Source: Microbacterium terregens
Lineage (GTDB): Bacteria > Actinomycetota > Actinomycetes > Actinomycetales > Microbacteriaceae
DNA: 64,000 nt
Direction: 5' to 3'
NCBI RefSeq assembly: GCF_039534975.1
Contig: NZ_BAAAWH010000001.1
Location: forward strand, 992,001 to 1,056,000
Each line of letters starts with the position of its first letter. Position 1 is the stretch's first letter. The notes below the pieces were generated by a model. It was not told where the DNA came from and made no database searches. It worked only from the letters and a program-made list of their open reading frames with translations. A program made the translations under genes and the position numbers. Of this stretch, positions 10,458-23,037 are shown piece after piece.

Positions 10458-10754
10458 GTGTCGGTTTCCATCAAGCCGCTCGAGGATCGCATCGCCATCC
10501 GCCAGGTCGAGGCCGAGCAGACCACGGCGAGCGGTCTGGTCATCCCGGACACCGCTAAGGAGAAGCCCCAGGAGGGCGAGGTCGTAGCGGTCGGACCCGG
10601 TCGCATCGACGACAACGGCAACCGCGTTCCGCTCGACGTCGCCGTGGGCGATCTCGTGCTCTACAGCAAGTACGGCGGCACCGAGGTCAAGTTCGGTGCA
10701 GACGAGTTCCTCGTTCTGTCGGCGCGCGACGTCCTTGCGGTCGTCGTCCGCTAA
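10458..10754 (+). CDS. groES: Co-chaperonin GroES
   Basis: The 10-kDa cap of the GroEL chaperonin (98 aa, normal length). It has the family features [21 protein letters not shown] at the N-terminus, a mobile-loop region near [15 protein letters not shown], and the C-terminal end [16 protein letters not shown] at 10458 follows an AGAGG site; the longer in-frame ATG at 10428 lies in the leader. It is controlled by heat through HrcA, judging from two CIRCE elements at the promoter. No groEL follows: the next gene is a transporter after a strong terminator, so groES is monocistronic and its chaperonin partner must be elsewhere in the genome. Confidence 0.97.
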   Translation: MSVSIKPLEDRIAIRQVEAEQTTASGLVIPDTAKEKPQEGEVVAVGPGRIDDNGNRVPLDVAVGDLVLYSKYGGTEVKFGADEFLVLSARDVLAVVVR

Positions 10755-10768
10755 CACCCGCAGGTCTG

Positions 10769-10800
10769 AAAGGTCCGGATGCCTCGGCATCCGGACCTTT
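10769..10800 (+). terminator. groES terminator
   Basis: A 15-bp stem (10769-10783 and 10786-10800, tiny loop) starts with AAA and ends in TTT, 15 bp after the groES stop. It works in either direction. Confidence 0.85.
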
Positions 10801-10873
10801 CGCGTGCCCGGGCTTCACTCGCCGGTGGTTGCTCCGCGGTCCCCGCACTGCGCAGCACCCGTACGCTGGGTGA

Positions 10874-11884
10874 GTGACCCGTGATCTCTCTTCCGCGCCC
10901 GGCGCGGCATCCGGTTCACCCGAACCCGACCAGCCCGCATCCGCCCAGGACGCCCCACCGCTGGATGCCGCGCGCGAGCGCTCGCTCGGCGGCATCTACG
11001 CCTTCACGGCCTACCTGCTGTGGGGCTTCTTGCCGCTGTACTTCCTGCTGCTGGCCCCCACGGGCCCGTGGGAACTGGTCGCGTGGCGCATCCTGCTGTC
11101 GCTCGCGTTCTGCGCGATCCTGCTGACTGTTCTGCGCGGCTGGGGGCGACTCGCGGCGATCGTTCGGCAGCCGCGCCTGCTGCTGTGGACCGCTCTGGCC
11201 GGAGCGCTGATCTACGTCAACTGGCAGGTCTTCATCATCGCCGCGCTGACCGGGCACGTCATCGAGACGAGCCTGGGCTACTTCATCAATCCGATCGTGA
11301 CGGTGGTGCTCGGGGTGCTGGTGCTGCGCGAGCGCCTGCGCCTCACGCAGTGGATCGCCCTCGCCCTGGCCGCGATCGCGGTCGGTGTGATCGTCGTGGG
11401 GTACGGCGCGTTCCCCTGGGTCGCACTGACGCTGGCGTTCTCGTTCGGCATCTACGGCCTCGTCAAGAAGCGCCTCGGTCCCTCCGTCGACGCCGTCAGC
11501 GGCCTGACGCTCGAGACGGTCTGGCTCGTTCCGGTGGCGAGCGTGATCCTCATCGTGGTCGGCTCCACCACGGGACTGACGATGGGTGCCGCCGGACCGT
11601 GGCACGCGGTGCTGCTGTGCCTGGTCGGGGTGGTCACCGCCATCCCGCTGCTGCTCTTCGCCGCCGGCGCGCGCCGCGTGCCGCTGACCGTGATCGGGCT
11701 GCTGCAGTTCGCGGCGCCCATCCTGCAGTTCATCATCGGCGCGTGGCTGCTGGGCGAGCCGATGCCGCTCGAGCGCTGGATCGGGTTCGGGCTGGTGTGG
11801 TTCGCGCTGGTCGTGCTCACGGTCGACTCGCTGGTGTTCGCGCGCCGCGGGCGCGGCGTCTCGGACGTCGGCGAGCTCACCTGA
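10874..11884 (+). CDS. rarD: EamA-family transporter RarD
   Basis: An inner-membrane transporter of the drug/metabolite (EamA) superfamily, RarD subfamily, 336 aa with about ten membrane helices. RarD hallmarks visible include GIYAFTAYLLWGFLPLYF near residue 40 and ALIYVNWQVFIIAA near 112, followed by the ETSLGYFINPIVTVVLGV segment. The N-terminal 35 residues are Pro/Ala-rich. The exact substrate is not known; the family name derives from chloramphenicol sensitivity work. The gene appears leaderless: TACGCT (10862-10867) lies six bases before GTG 10874. It is followed by a 644-bp repeat-filled gap. Confidence 0.9.
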   Translation: MTRDLSSAPGAASGSPEPDQPASAQDAPPLDAARERSLGGIYAFTAYLLWGFLPLYFLLLAPTGPWELVAWRILLSLAFCAILLTVLRGWGRLAAIVRQPRLLLWTALAGALIYVNWQVFIIAALTGHVIETSLGYFINPIVTVVLGVLVLRERLRLTQWIALALAAIAVGVIVVGYGAFPWVALTLAFSFGIYGLVKKRLGPSVDAVSGLTLETVWLVPVASVILIVVGSTTGLTMGAAGPWHAVLLCLVGVVTAIPLLLFAAGARRVPLTVIGLLQFAAPILQFIIGAWLLGEPMPLERWIGFGLVWFALVVLTVDSLVFARRGRGVSDVGELT

Positions 11885-11959
11885 CGCGCGGCGCGGCCCG
11901 CGTAGCGCGCTGCGCAACGCGTTTCGCGGCCCGCGCATCGCGGACGCGTCTCGCGGCCT

Positions 11960-12386
11960 GCGTTCCGCCTCGCGGCGTGTGCATGAACACGGGCCGCGAG
12001 AACGAACACGCGCCCCGAGTGAGCCCGCGTACGTGAACGCGGCGCGCGCAACGCGAACGCGTCTCGCGGCCCGCGTTCCGCCTCGCGGCGTGTGCATGAA
12101 CATGGGCCCCGAGTGCGAACCCGGGCCGCGAGAGAGCAGGCGCCGCGGCAGCCCACGCGCCGCGCGAGAGCACGCGTATGGCGGCCCGCGCAACGGGAAC
12201 GCGTCTCGCGGCCAGCGTTCCGCCTCGCGGCGTGTGCATGAACATGGGCCACGAGTGCGAACCCTGGCCGCGAGAGGGCAGGCGCCGCGGCCGCGGCTGC
12301 GCCGTGCTCGAGCCCGCGCTGTCGCGGCCCGCGAATCGCGAACGCGGCCCGCGTTTCGCCTCGCGGCGTGTGCATGAACATGGGCC
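11960..12386. repeat. Four dispersed copies of a 36-bp repeat
   Basis: The 644-bp gap between rarD and csoR (11885-12528) holds no credible gene. It contains four near-identical 36-bp copies starting GCGTTYCGCCTCGCGGCGTG and continuing TGCATGAACATGGGCC, at 11960-11995, 12073-12108, 12215-12250 and 12351-12386 (spacing 113, 142, 136 bp). The intervals are filled with CGCGGCCCGCG-type sequence. Every frame through it is open by composition, but none has start, ribosome site or conserved protein character. Confidence 0.88.
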
Positions 12387-12528
12387 CGGAGTGCGAACCC
12401 GGGCCTCGAGAGCGAACACGGCCCGCGAGAGTGAACCCGGGCCGCGAGCGCGAACCCGGGCCGCGAGCGAACCCGGCCCCGACAGCGAACACGGGCCGCA
12501 CGAGCCCGCGCGCCGCGCGGCCCGCGGC

Positions 12529-12825
12529 TTAGCGCACCAGCCGCGCGATCGCGGCCGTCGCTTCCGAGATCTTGGCGTCGGCCTCGTCGCCGCCCAGGCG
12601 TGCCGCATCGACGACGCAATGACGCAGGTGATCATCGAGCAGACCGATCGCGACGGCCTCGAGCGCACTGGTCAGCGCGCTGATCTGCGTCAGGATGTCG
12701 ATGCAGTACTTCTCGTCCTCAACCATTTTATGGATGCCGCGGGCCTGCCCCTCGATGCGGCGCATGCGGTTGAGGTACTTCTCTTTGTCGGTGATGTACC
12801 CGTGGTGGGTGTGCGTGTCCGTCAT
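12529..12825 (-). CDS. csoR: Copper-sensing repressor CsoR
   Basis: The Cu(I)-responsive repressor of copper export, a 98-aa all-helical protein of the CsoR/RcnR family. The Cys-His-Cys copper ligands are in place at C41 (DEKYCID), H66 and C70 (DDHLRHC). A His-rich N-terminus (THTHHG) precedes the first helix with [12 protein letters not shown]. Its ATG overlaps the copA stop (ATGA), making it the last gene of a copZ-copA-csoR operon. It should bind the palindrome in front of copZ and release it when copper rises, giving autoregulation. Confidence 0.95.
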   Translation of the reverse strand: MTDTHTHHGYITDKEKYLNRMRRIEGQARGIHKMVEDEKYCIDILTQISALTSALEAVAIGLLDDHLRHCVVDAARLGGDEADAKISEATAAIARLVR

Positions 12826-15176
12826 GACAGCTCCTTCGCATCGGAATTCACAGCGGGCTCCTGCGACGATCCCGTGCGCGAGCCGGCCCGCGCGCGATCG
12901 GGAGTGCCCGTCGACAGGCTCCGGAACCTGCGCAGCCGCAGGCTGTTGCCGACGACGAAGACGCTCGAGAACGCCATCGCCGCTCCGGCGATCATCGGGT
13001 TGAGCAGCCCCAGCGCCGCCAGCGGGATCGCCGCGACGTTGTAGGCGAAGGCCCAGAACAGGTTCACGCGGATGGTGCCGAAGGTGCGACGCGACAGCCG
13101 GATCGCATCCCCTGCGCTGCGCAGATCGCCGCGGACCAGGGTGATGTCCGATGCTTCGATGGCGGCATCCGTGCCCGTGCCCATCGCAAGGCCGAGGTCG
13201 GCCTGCGCGAGGGCTGCGGCGTCGTTGACACCGTCGCCGACCATCGCGACGACCCGGCCTTCGGCCTGCAGTTCGCGCACGACCGAGACCTTCTCGTGGG
13301 GCAGTACGCCGGCGATGACGCGGTCGATGCCCACCTCGGCGGCGATGCGCCGGGCCACGGTCTCGTTGTCGCCGGTCAGCAGCACGGGGTGCAGGCCGAG
13401 CTGCCGGAACTGCGCGACGGCCTCGCGGCTGGTCGCCTTCACCCGGTCGGCCACGACGAGTACCCCGCGGGCCCGGCCGTCCCACGCCACGAGGACCGCG
13501 GAGGACCCTTCGGCCTCGGCGCGGTCCTTCGCGGCGACGAGGTCGGCATCCGGGTGGATCGCCCAGTCGGCCAGCAGCGACTCGCGACCGACGACGACCG
13601 CGTGGGACTCGACGACGCCCGAGACGCCGACGCCGGCGGTCGCCTGGAACGACTCCACGTCGGGCAGCGCGCCGATCTCCCGTGTCGCGGCGAGGGCGAT
13701 GGCGCGACCGATCGGGTGCTCCGAAGAATCCTCCAGTGCGCCGGCGAGCCGCAGCAGCTCGGCGCGGTCCGTCCCCGCCGCGGTCACCACGTCGACCAGC
13801 GTCATGCGGCCGGTGGTGACGGTGCCGGTCTTGTCGAGCACGATCGTGTCGACGGTGCGGGTGGACTCGAGCACTTCAGGTCCCTTGATCAGGATGCCGA
13901 GCTGGGCGCCCCGCCCGGTGCCGACCAGCAGCGCGGTCGGCGTTGCCAGCCCGAGCGCGCAGGGGCAGGCGATGATCAGGACCGCCACCGCGGCGGTCAC
14001 CGCGGCGGAGGCCGGGTTGCCCAGCAGCACCCAGGCGCCGAGGGTTCCGAGCGAGATGACCAGGACGACGGGTACGAAAACGCCCGAGATGCGATCGGCC
14101 AGCCGCTGTACGTCGGCCTTGCCGGACTGCGCCTCTTCGACGAGCCGTGCCATCTGCGCCAGCTGCGTGTCGTTGCCGACGCGCGTCGCCCGGACGAGCA
14201 GGCGGCCGCCGGCGTTGACCGTGGCGCCGACGACGTCATCGCCCACGCCCACCTCGACCGGCACCGATTCGCCCGTCACCATCGAGGCGTCGACGGCGGA
14301 TGTTCCCGAGGCGACCACGCCGTCCGTGGCGATCTTCTCGCCCGGCCGCACCACGAACTGGTCGCCGACCCGCAGCGCCGAGATCGGAATGCGGCCCTCG
14401 ACGCCGTCGCGGACGACGGCGACATCCTTCGCGCCGAGCTCGAGCAGCGCGCGGAGCGCGGCGCCGGCGCGACGCTTGGAACGCACCTCGAAGTACCGCC
14501 CGGCGAGGACGAACATCGTGACGCCCGCGGCGACTTCGAGATAGATGTTGCCCGCGCCGTCGCTGCGCTGCACCGTCCACTCGAAGGGGTGGGTCATGCC
14601 GGGCATGCCGGCGTCGCCGAGGAAGAGCGCATACAGCGACCACAGGAACGCGGCCGAGACGCCGATAGAGATCAGCGTGTCCATCGTCGCGGCGCCATGG
14701 CGCAGGTTGATCCACGCGGCGCGGTGGAACGGCCACGCGGCCCAGACGACGACCGGTGCGGCCAGCGCCAGCGAAAGCCACTGCCAGTAGGTGAACTGCA
14801 GCGCCGGGATCATCGCCAGAGCGATCACCGGAACCGACAACACGACCGCGCCGATGAGGCGCTGGCGCAGCGAGGTCAGCTCGCGATCCTCCGGAGGATC
14901 GATGGTGGATGCCGCGGGCTGGGGGAGCGCGGCGGTATACCCCGTCTTCTCGACTTCGGCGATCAGCACGTCGGCGGCCATGCCGGCAGGGGCGGAGACG
15001 ACGGCCTTCTCGGTCGCGTAGTTGACGCTCGCCGAGACGCCCTCGAGTCGGTTGAGCTTCTTCTCGATGCGGTTCGCGCACGAGGCGCAGGTCATGCCGC
15101 CGATCTCGAGCTCGACGCGCGAGTGCGGCTGCGCGGGCACCTGGCCGTCACCGGCGGCCACGGCAGCGGCATCCAT
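12822..15176 (-). CDS. copA: Copper-exporting P1B-type ATPase CopA
   Basis: ATP-driven export of Cu(I) across the cytoplasmic membrane. The 784-aa protein has one N-terminal heavy-metal domain with GMTCASC (C30, C33), eight predicted membrane helices, the translocation motif [10 protein letters not shown] near residue 403, the phosphorylation motif DKTGTVTTG near 446, an SSEHPIG segment containing the HP signature of metal pumps, and the hinge [12 protein letters not shown]. Length and a single N-terminal domain are typical for actinobacteria. The ATG at 15176 overlaps the copZ stop by one base; the 3' end overlaps csoR, so all three genes are co-translated. Confidence 0.96.
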   Translation of the reverse strand: MDAAAVAAGDGQVPAQPHSRVELEIGGMTCASCANRIEKKLNRLEGVSASVNYATEKAVVSAPAGMAADVLIAEVEKTGYTAALPQPAASTIDPPEDRELTSLRQRLIGAVVLSVPVIALAMIPALQFTYWQWLSLALAAPVVVWAAWPFHRAAWINLRHGAATMDTLISIGVSAAFLWSLYALFLGDAGMPGMTHPFEWTVQRSDGAGNIYLEVAAGVTMFVLAGRYFEVRSKRRAGAALRALLELGAKDVAVVRDGVEGRIPISALRVGDQFVVRPGEKIATDGVVASGTSAVDASMVTGESVPVEVGVGDDVVGATVNAGGRLLVRATRVGNDTQLAQMARLVEEAQSGKADVQRLADRISGVFVPVVLVISLGTLGAWVLLGNPASAAVTAAVAVLIIACPCALGLATPTALLVGTGRGAQLGILIKGPEVLESTRTVDTIVLDKTGTVTTGRMTLVDVVTAAGTDRAELLRLAGALEDSSEHPIGRAIALAATREIGALPDVESFQATAGVGVSGVVESHAVVVGRESLLADWAIHPDADLVAAKDRAEAEGSSAVLVAWDGRARGVLVVADRVKATSREAVAQFRQLGLHPVLLTGDNETVARRIAAEVGIDRVIAGVLPHEKVSVVRELQAEGRVVAMVGDGVNDAAALAQADLGLAMGTGTDAAIEASDITLVRGDLRSAGDAIRLSRRTFGTIRVNLFWAFAYNVAAIPLAALGLLNPMIAGAAMAFSSVFVVGNSLRLRRFRSLSTGTPDRARAGSRTGSSQEPAVNSDAKELS

Positions 15177-15388
15177 CAGATGCGGGCGGCCTCGTAGCCT
15201 GCCTCATCGACGGCGGCCAGAACGGCGGCGTCGTCGAGGGGGCCGGCCGAGACGATGACGAGCCGGCCGTCGGCCGCGCTCACGTCGATCTGCTCCACGC
15301 CCTCGAGCTGGGAGACCTCGCCGCGCACCGCGGACTCGCAGTGTGCGCAGGTCATGCCGGTCACCCGATACTCGTTCGTCATTGCCAT
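15176..15388 (-). CDS. copZ: Copper chaperone, CopZ-like
   Basis: A 70-aa single heavy-metal-associated domain with the metal site GMTCAHC (residues 11-17) and the usual beta-alpha-beta-beta-alpha-beta pattern. It should carry Cu(I) to the CopA N-terminal domain. It is the first gene of the copper operon, placed directly behind the copper operator. Confidence 0.92.
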   Translation of the reverse strand: MAMTNEYRVTGMTCAHCESAVRGEVSQLEGVEQIDVSAADGRLVIVSAGPLDDAAVLAAVDEAGYEAARI

Positions 15389-15411
15389 CTCGCTCGCCCT
15401 CTCCGTCGTGA

Positions 15412-15462
15412 TACCCCCAGGGGGTAGTGGTCCTGGAGCAACCCTATACCTCTCCCGGGTAT
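15412..15462 (-). promoter_or_regulatory. Copper operator/promoter of copZ-copA-csoR
   Basis: A perfect 15-bp palindrome TACCCCCAGGGGGTA (15412-15426), of the type bound by CsoR, lies 24 bp before copZ. A -10-like TATAGG on the minus strand (about 15442-15447) lies just upstream, overlapping a second, looser inverted pair ATACC-N7-GGTAT (15446-15462). The arrangement places the strong palindrome at the transcription start. Confidence 0.72.
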
Positions 15463-15647
15463 TCCAACCCGCGAGCGCCTATCCAGTCTCGCGGTAAAGA
15501 CGCCTGCGAAACGGGGGTGGGAGCGGCGAGAGTCCGTTACAGATCGTTAACGAACGGCAACATTGGCGAGACACGTCCGCCGTTAGGTTTAGGGGAACTG
15601 GATCGGCGCCCGAGTCGGATCCGCGTTCAACCACAGCAAGGAGCAAC

Positions 15648-16949
15648 ATGAGCGTCTTTTCCCGAGGCACTGCCTCCCGCTCGCGCGTGCGGACGGTGAT
15701 CGGCGGAATCGCCATCGCCGGCGCCAGCGCCCTCGTCCTCGCCGGCTGTGCCGGTGGCGGCGGCACTGCCGAGCCCTCGGAGCCCGCCGCGCCGACAGAG
15801 GACCTCGCCCTCAAGATCGGGACGATCCTGCCTCAGACCGGCAGCCTCTCCTTCCTCGGCCCGCCCGAGGAGGCCGGCGTCGGCCTTGCTGCGCAGGAAG
15901 TCAACGATTACGCCGATACCTCCGGCGTCACGATCGACGACATCGTCTGGGGCGACTCGGGTGACACGGACAACAAGGCCTACGCCACCACGATCCAGAC
16001 GCTGATCTCCGAAGGCGTCACCGCAGCCATCGGCGCTGCATCATCGGGTGTGACGAAGCTCTTCCTCGACGACGCCGTCGCCGCGGGCATCATCACCTTC
16101 TCGCCAGCCAACACGTCGCTGGACTTCACGTCGTGGGACGACAACGGCCTGTACTGGCGCACCGCTCCGTCCGACACGCTGCAGGGCGAGGTGCTCGGCA
16201 ACCTGCTCGCCGAGGACGGCCACAGCAACGTCGCGGTCCTGTACCAGAACGACTCCTACGGCACCGGTCTGAACGACGTGTTCCAGGAGGTCTTCACCGG
16301 CACCGGCGGCACGATCGTCGAGGAGCAGTCCTACAACACGGGTGACACGACCTTCGACGCGCAGATCAGCGCGCTGCTGGCGTCCAACCCCGACGCGATC
16401 CTGCTCATCACCTTCGACGAGATCTACACGATCGGTCCGGCACTTCTGGCCGCGGGCTACCCCGCCGACCAGCTGTACCTCGTGGACGGCAACCTGAAGA
16501 ACTTCGGTTCGGACGCGAAGTGGCCGGCCGCCGCCAGCATGGAAGGCGCCAAGGGCACCACGCCCGCCGGCCCCATCGAGGCCGACGAGGAGTTCCAGAC
16601 CGCCGTCAGCGACTGGTGGGTCGCCGAGGGCAACGAGAAGCTGACCGACTTCTCGTACGCCAACGAGTCGTACGACGCTGTCATCCTGCTCGCACTGGCG
16701 TCCCTCGCGGCAGGCTCGACCGAGCCCGCCGACGTCGCCGCCAAGCTGCAGGAGGTCTCCGGCGGTAGCGGTGACGGCGAGAAGTGCACCACCTACGCGG
16801 AGTGCGTCGACATCATCCTCGGTGGTGGCGTCGCGGACTACGACGGCAAGTCGGGTCCGGTCACGTTCGATGAGAACGGCGACCCGACCGAGGCGACCGT
16901 CGGCATCTTCCAGTTCGGTGCCGACAACCTGTTCGAGCGCATCGGCTGA
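15648..16949 (+). CDS. Substrate-binding lipoprotein, Liv/amide-type ABC transporter
   Basis: An extracytoplasmic solute-binding protein of the type 1 periplasmic fold (433 aa). A signal peptide with lipobox LAGC places the lipid anchor at C34, followed by a Gly/Pro/Ala linker and a mature domain beginning KIGTILPQTG, a hallmark of branched-chain amino-acid/amide binding proteins. CAAGGAGC precedes the ATG. It is convergent with the livFGMH-like genes that follow, which lack a binding protein of their own, so it is their probable partner. The substrate may be branched-chain amino acids, amides or urea; the sequence does not decide. Confidence 0.9.
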   Translation: MSVFSRGTASRSRVRTVIGGIAIAGASALVLAGCAGGGGTAEPSEPAAPTEDLALKIGTILPQTGSLSFLGPPEEAGVGLAAQEVNDYADTSGVTIDDIVWGDSGDTDNKAYATTIQTLISEGVTAAIGAASSGVTKLFLDDAVAAGIITFSPANTSLDFTSWDDNGLYWRTAPSDTLQGEVLGNLLAEDGHSNVAVLYQNDSYGTGLNDVFQEVFTGTGGTIVEEQSYNTGDTTFDAQISALLASNPDAILLITFDEIYTIGPALLAAGYPADQLYLVDGNLKNFGSDAKWPAAASMEGAKGTTPAGPIEADEEFQTAVSDWWVAEGNEKLTDFSYANESYDAVILLALASLAAGSTEPADVAAKLQEVSGGSGDGEKCTTYAECVDIILGGGVADYDGKSGPVTFDENGDPTEATVGIFQFGADNLFERIG

Positions 16950-16967
16950 TCCAGCCGCACGCAGCGA

Positions 16968-16991
16968 GGGCCCCGGAGCGATCCGGGGCCC
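16968..16991. terminator. Bidirectional hairpin between binding protein and livF
   Basis: A 10-bp G/C stem (16968-16977, 16982-16991) with loop GCGA lies 19 bp after the stop of the solute-binding protein, between converging genes. Confidence 0.75.
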
Positions 16992-17044
16992 TTCGCGTGT
17001 CTTCCGGGCCTCCCCGGCCCTCCTGCGGGTGCGTGCGGAAATGC

Positions 17045-17074
17045 GAGAAGCGGATGCCGCGGCATCCGCTTCTC
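17045..17074. repeat. 30-bp perfect palindrome with GGATGCCGCGGCATCC core
   Basis: GAGAAGCGGATGCC and its exact inverse flank a GC centre. It could terminate livF transcription on the minus strand (stop at 17096). Its core word recurs across the window, exactly at 29823-29838 and as half-sites elsewhere. Confidence 0.8.
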
Positions 17075-17095
17075 GTCCGACCGATGTGATGCGGG

Positions 17096-17884
17096 CTAGA
17101 CCCCGTCGGAGCCGAGCGTGCCCAGGTACAGGCCGATGACCTTGGGGTCGTTCAGCAGGTCGCGGCCACTGCCTTCGTAGGCATCGCGGCCCTGGTCCAG
17201 GACGTAGCCGCGGTCGCAGATCTGCAGGCAGCGGCGGGCGTTCTGCTCGACCATGATCGTCGTGACACCCGCCTTGTTGATGTCGGAGACGCGGATGAAG
17301 GCGTCGTCCTGGCGCACGGGCGACAACCCGGCCGACGGCTCGTCGAGCAGGAGCACGGCGGGATCCATCATCAGCGCGCGTGACATTGCGACCATCTGCC
17401 GCTCACCGCCGGAGAGCGAGCCCGCGCGCTGCTTGAGCCGCTTGCCCAGCTCGGCGAAGATGCCGGTCACGAACTCCAGACGTTCGCTATAGGTCTTCGG
17501 CGCCTGGAAGAGACCCATCTGCAGGTTCTCCTCGATCGTCAGCGAGGGGAAGACGTTGTTCGTCTGCGGCACGAAACCGACACCGCGCTGCACGAGCTTG
17601 TCGGATTTGAGACCGATGACGCTCTCGCCGTTGACGGTGATCGTCCCCTCACGCACCTTCACCATGCCGAAGATGGCCTTCAGCAGGGTCGACTTGCCGG
17701 CGCCGTTCGGGCCGATGATGCCGATCAGCTCGCCCTTGCGGGCGATCAGGTTCGCGCCGTTGAGGATGTTCACGCCGGGGAGGTATCCGGCGACGACGTC
17801 CTTGAGTTCGACGACCATCCGGTCGGTCTTTCCTTCGGCCTGCGCCGATGCGCCGGTGGAGCCGGTGCTCGTCGATGCCATCAT
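17096..17884 (-). CDS. livF: ABC transporter ATPase LivF
   Basis: One of the two ATPases powering the Liv-type importer (262 aa). It has Walker A GPNGAGKST near residue 58, signature SLSGGERQMVAMSRAL, Walker B VLLLDEPSAGLSP and the H-loop region replaced by VEQN, as normal in LivF. An unconserved 22-residue N-terminus precedes the domain. It is last in a livH-livM-livG-livF order; its ATG overlaps the livG stop. Confidence 0.92.
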   Translation of the reverse strand: MMASTSTGSTGASAQAEGKTDRMVVELKDVVAGYLPGVNILNGANLIARKGELIGIIGPNGAGKSTLLKAIFGMVKVREGTITVNGESVIGLKSDKLVQRGVGFVPQTNNVFPSLTIEENLQMGLFQAPKTYSERLEFVTGIFAELGKRLKQRAGSLSGGERQMVAMSRALMMDPAVLLLDEPSAGLSPVRQDDAFIRVSDINKAGVTTIMVEQNARRCLQICDRGYVLDQGRDAYEGSGRDLLNDPKVIGLYLGTLGSDGV

Positions 17885-18922
17885 CGGTTCTCCTCCTCGG
17901 CCTCGGCAATCGAGGCCTCTTCTGCTTCCTTGATCTCGTCGAGCAGCTCTTCACCCGACGCGCCGAGTTCACCCTCGACCCGCCCCGTCACGACGCCGAG
18001 GTCGACGTCCTGGTGGCTGCCGAGGTAGGCGTCGATGACGGCCTGGTCGTGCATGACCGTCTCGGGCGGACCCTCGGCGACGATGCGGCCCTCGGCCATC
18101 ACGATCACCCAGTCGGCGATGTGGCGCACCATGTGCATGTCGTGCTCGACGAACAGCACGGTCATGCCGAGGTCCTTCAGGTCCAGGATGTGGTCCAGCA
18201 GCGACTCGGTCAGTGCCGGGTTGACGCCGGCCATGGGCTCGTCCAGCAGCACCAGGTTCGGGTCGCTCATGAGCGCCCGCGCCATCTCGAGCAGCTTGCG
18301 CTGCCCGCCGGACAGGCTCGCCGCGTAGTCCTCGGCCTTCGCGTCGAGCTTGAACCGGGCGAGCAGCCCGCGCGCCTTCTCTTCGATCGTGTTGTCCTGC
18401 TTGCGCCAGATCGCGGGGATCAGGCTCGTGAACAGATTCTCGCCCTTCTGGCGCGTCGCGCCGAGTTTCATGTTCTCGAGCACCGTGAGCAGCGAAAGGG
18501 CCTTGGTCAGCTGGAACGTGCGGACCTGGCCCATGCGCGCGACTTTGAACGACGGGATGCCGGACAGGTTCTTGCCGTCGTAGCTCCAGGTACCCGAGTT
18601 CGGCTTGTCGAACCCGCACAGGAGGTTGAACAGCGTCGTCTTGCCCGCGCCGTTGGGGCCGATCAGCGCGGTGATGACGCCGCGCGGGATCTCGACGTGA
18701 TCGACGTCGACGGCCAGCAGGCCGCCGAAGCGGCGCGTGATGTGGTCGGCGATCAGGATCGGGTCGACCTTCGCGACGCCGGGGACGTTCTCGCCCTTGG
18801 CCAGACCCGCAGCCTTGGGACGGCGGATGCTGCCCGTCGGCGTGACCTCGACAGCCTCGCCGTCGCTCGGGACGCCGGTGCGCGCAGTGCCGTTATCTGC
18901 AGTGCCGTTGCCTGCAATGCCG

Positions 18923-18933
<11 letters not shown>
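17881..18933 (-). CDS. livG: ABC transporter ATPase LivG
   Basis: The second ATPase of the Liv-type importer. The 350-aa protein is longer than the usual 255-300 aa: a Thr/Gly/Asn-rich N-terminal extension with NG(I/T)A repeats (residues about 3-20) precedes a normal domain with GPNGAGKTT, SLSGGQRKLLEMARAL and LVLLDEPMAGVNP, and an acidic Glu/Ala C-terminal tail follows. The TTG start at 18933 overlaps the livM end by 11 bp and has an AGGGAG site; shorter starts near the conserved domain are possible. Confidence 0.9.
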
Positions 18934-23013
<4,080 letters not shown>

Positions 23014-23037
23014 CGCGGTCGGTTCCTGAGGCTGTGG

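Noticed and set aside
11900..12530. Several overlapping open frames in the rarD-csoR gap
   Set aside because: They are made of Arg/Ala/Pro-rich translations of the repeats and are open in many frames at once.
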